Shown: piece by piece, positions 4,900 through 5,462 of the stretch
How positions within the stretch are numbered: the stretch's first letter is position 1
Layout of the letters: the number at the start of each line of letters is the position of its first letter
Position numbers and translations under genes: made by a program
Source: Thermococcus sp.
GTDB lineage: Archaea > Methanobacteriota_B > Thermococci > Thermococcales > Thermococcaceae
DNA: 5,462 nucleotides
Assembly (NCBI GenBank): GCA_015522395.1
Contig: WAMH01000261.1
Span: forward strand, 1-5,462
Direction: 5' to 3'
Notes under the pieces: generated by a model
The model's database searches: none
What the model saw: the letters and a program-made list of their open reading frames with translations, nothing else
What the model was told of the DNA's origin: nothing

Positions 4900-5462
4900 C
4901 CTTGCAGCCTCGAGCCTGATCCTGGCCTCTTCCCTGGCGACGGTCTTCCTGATGAGCTCGACCGCATCAGGATTCGCTGAGACGCTGTCGATGCCCATCC
5001 TGACGAGCTTCCTGACCATCTTCGGGTCGCTTCCGGCCTGGCCGCAGATGCTGGTCTCGACGCCGTACTTCTTGGCGACCTTGATGACGTTCTCGATGAG
5101 CTTGAGCACTGCCGGGTGCTTCTCGTCGTAGAGCTTGAAGACGCGCTCGTTGTCCCTGTCTATGGCGAGGGTGTACTGGGTGAGGTCATTGGTGCCGAAG
5201 CTGACGAAGTCAAGGCCCTCCTTGATGAGGTCCTCGATGATGAGAGCCGAAGCAGGAGTCTCAACCATGACACCCCACTCGACGTCCTTGTGCGGGACGA
5301 GGCCGACGGAGAGGGCTATCTCCTTGGCCTTCCTGACCTGCTCGGGGTGGCTGACGAGCGGGAGCATTACTCCAATGTTGTCGTAGCCCTCATCGACGAG
5401 CCTCTTGATGGCCTTGAACTCGGCCCTGAGAAGCTCCGGCTGGTCGAGGCCGCGCCTTATTC
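4885..5462 (-). CDS. ppsA: Phosphoenolpyruvate synthase, C-terminal part (cut by window edge)
   Basis: PEP synthase (pyruvate, water dikinase) turns pyruvate and ATP into PEP, AMP and phosphate in the cytoplasm, a key step of gluconeogenesis that in Thermococcales also bears on glycolytic flux. The last 191 residues are visible, the C-terminal PEP/pyruvate-binding barrel. Landmarks in order are RRGLDQPELLRAEFKAI, MLPLVSHPEQV, VMVETPASAL (with a Glu of the Mg site), the PEP-utilising enzyme signature DFVSFGTNDLTQYTLA, and SICGQAGSDP. The last holds the family's catalytic Cys (codon 5046-5044), the general acid that protonates the enolate. The nucleotide-binding and phosphohistidine domains lie beyond the window. 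The protein ends in a charged helix (REEARIRLEAARKALE). The same PEP-utilising barrel occurs in pyruvate phosphate dikinase, but the overall wording fits PEP synthase better. The frame is intact; the promoter is outside the window. Confidence 0.94.
   Translation of the reverse strand, partial: IRRGLDQPELLRAEFKAIKRLVDEGYDNIGVMLPLVSHPEQVRKAKEIALSVGLVPHKDVEWGVMVETPASALIIEDLIKEGLDFVSFGTNDLTQYTLAIDRDNERVFKLYDEKHPAVLKLIENVIKVAKKYGVETSICGQAGSDPKMVRKLVRMGIDSVSANPDAVELIRKTVAREEARIRLEAARKALE

Overview
This window looks like chromosomal DNA of a hyperthermophilic archaeon of the order Thermococcales, most likely Thermococcus. The evidence is protein similarity to Pyrococcus/Thermococcus families recognised by eye (a PfMATE-like transporter, archaeal DUF357 and DUF555 proteins, Thermococcal-type Upp and PEP synthase), archaeal TATA-box promoters about 25-35 bases ahead of the starts, GGTGA/GGAGGT ribosome binding sites, oligo-T stretches after stop codons and dense gene packing. 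The species cannot be named from this sequence alone.

All seven genes lie on the minus strand, so transcription runs from high to low coordinates. In that order they are: the C-terminal third or so of phosphoenolpyruvate synthase (ppsA, cut by the window edge); two tandem paralogous MATE-family multidrug/cation exporters; uracil phosphoribosyltransferase (upp); a short DUF357 protein and a DUF555/UPF0212 protein forming a two-gene operon; and the first 104 residues of CTP synthase (pyrG, cut by the other window edge). No gap exceeds 115 bases. No RNA genes, mobile elements, CRISPR arrays or pseudogenes were seen. Plus-strand open frames are antisense shadows of these genes.

By function the window holds one central-carbon enzyme (pyruvate to PEP), two exporters, and two pyrimidine nucleotide steps (uracil to UMP by Upp, UTP to CTP by PyrG) separated by the DUF357-DUF555 pair of unknown role. 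Each unit except the DUF pair appears to have its own promoter, so this is a run of adjacent transcription units rather than one operon.

This is mostly an ordinary region, and no clearly new system was found. The point most worth following up is that the two MATE genes share a nearly identical 20-base promoter core (TTTTATA, four bases, CGTTTCGAT) at identical spacing and have leaderless or nearly leaderless starts without a Shine-Dalgarno sequence. Further points are paralog-specific changes in the MATE pair (an Asn-to-Ser change at a substrate-cavity position and a 16-residue longer loop), a small inverted repeat around the upp TATA box, and the tightly coupled DUF357-DUF555 pair.
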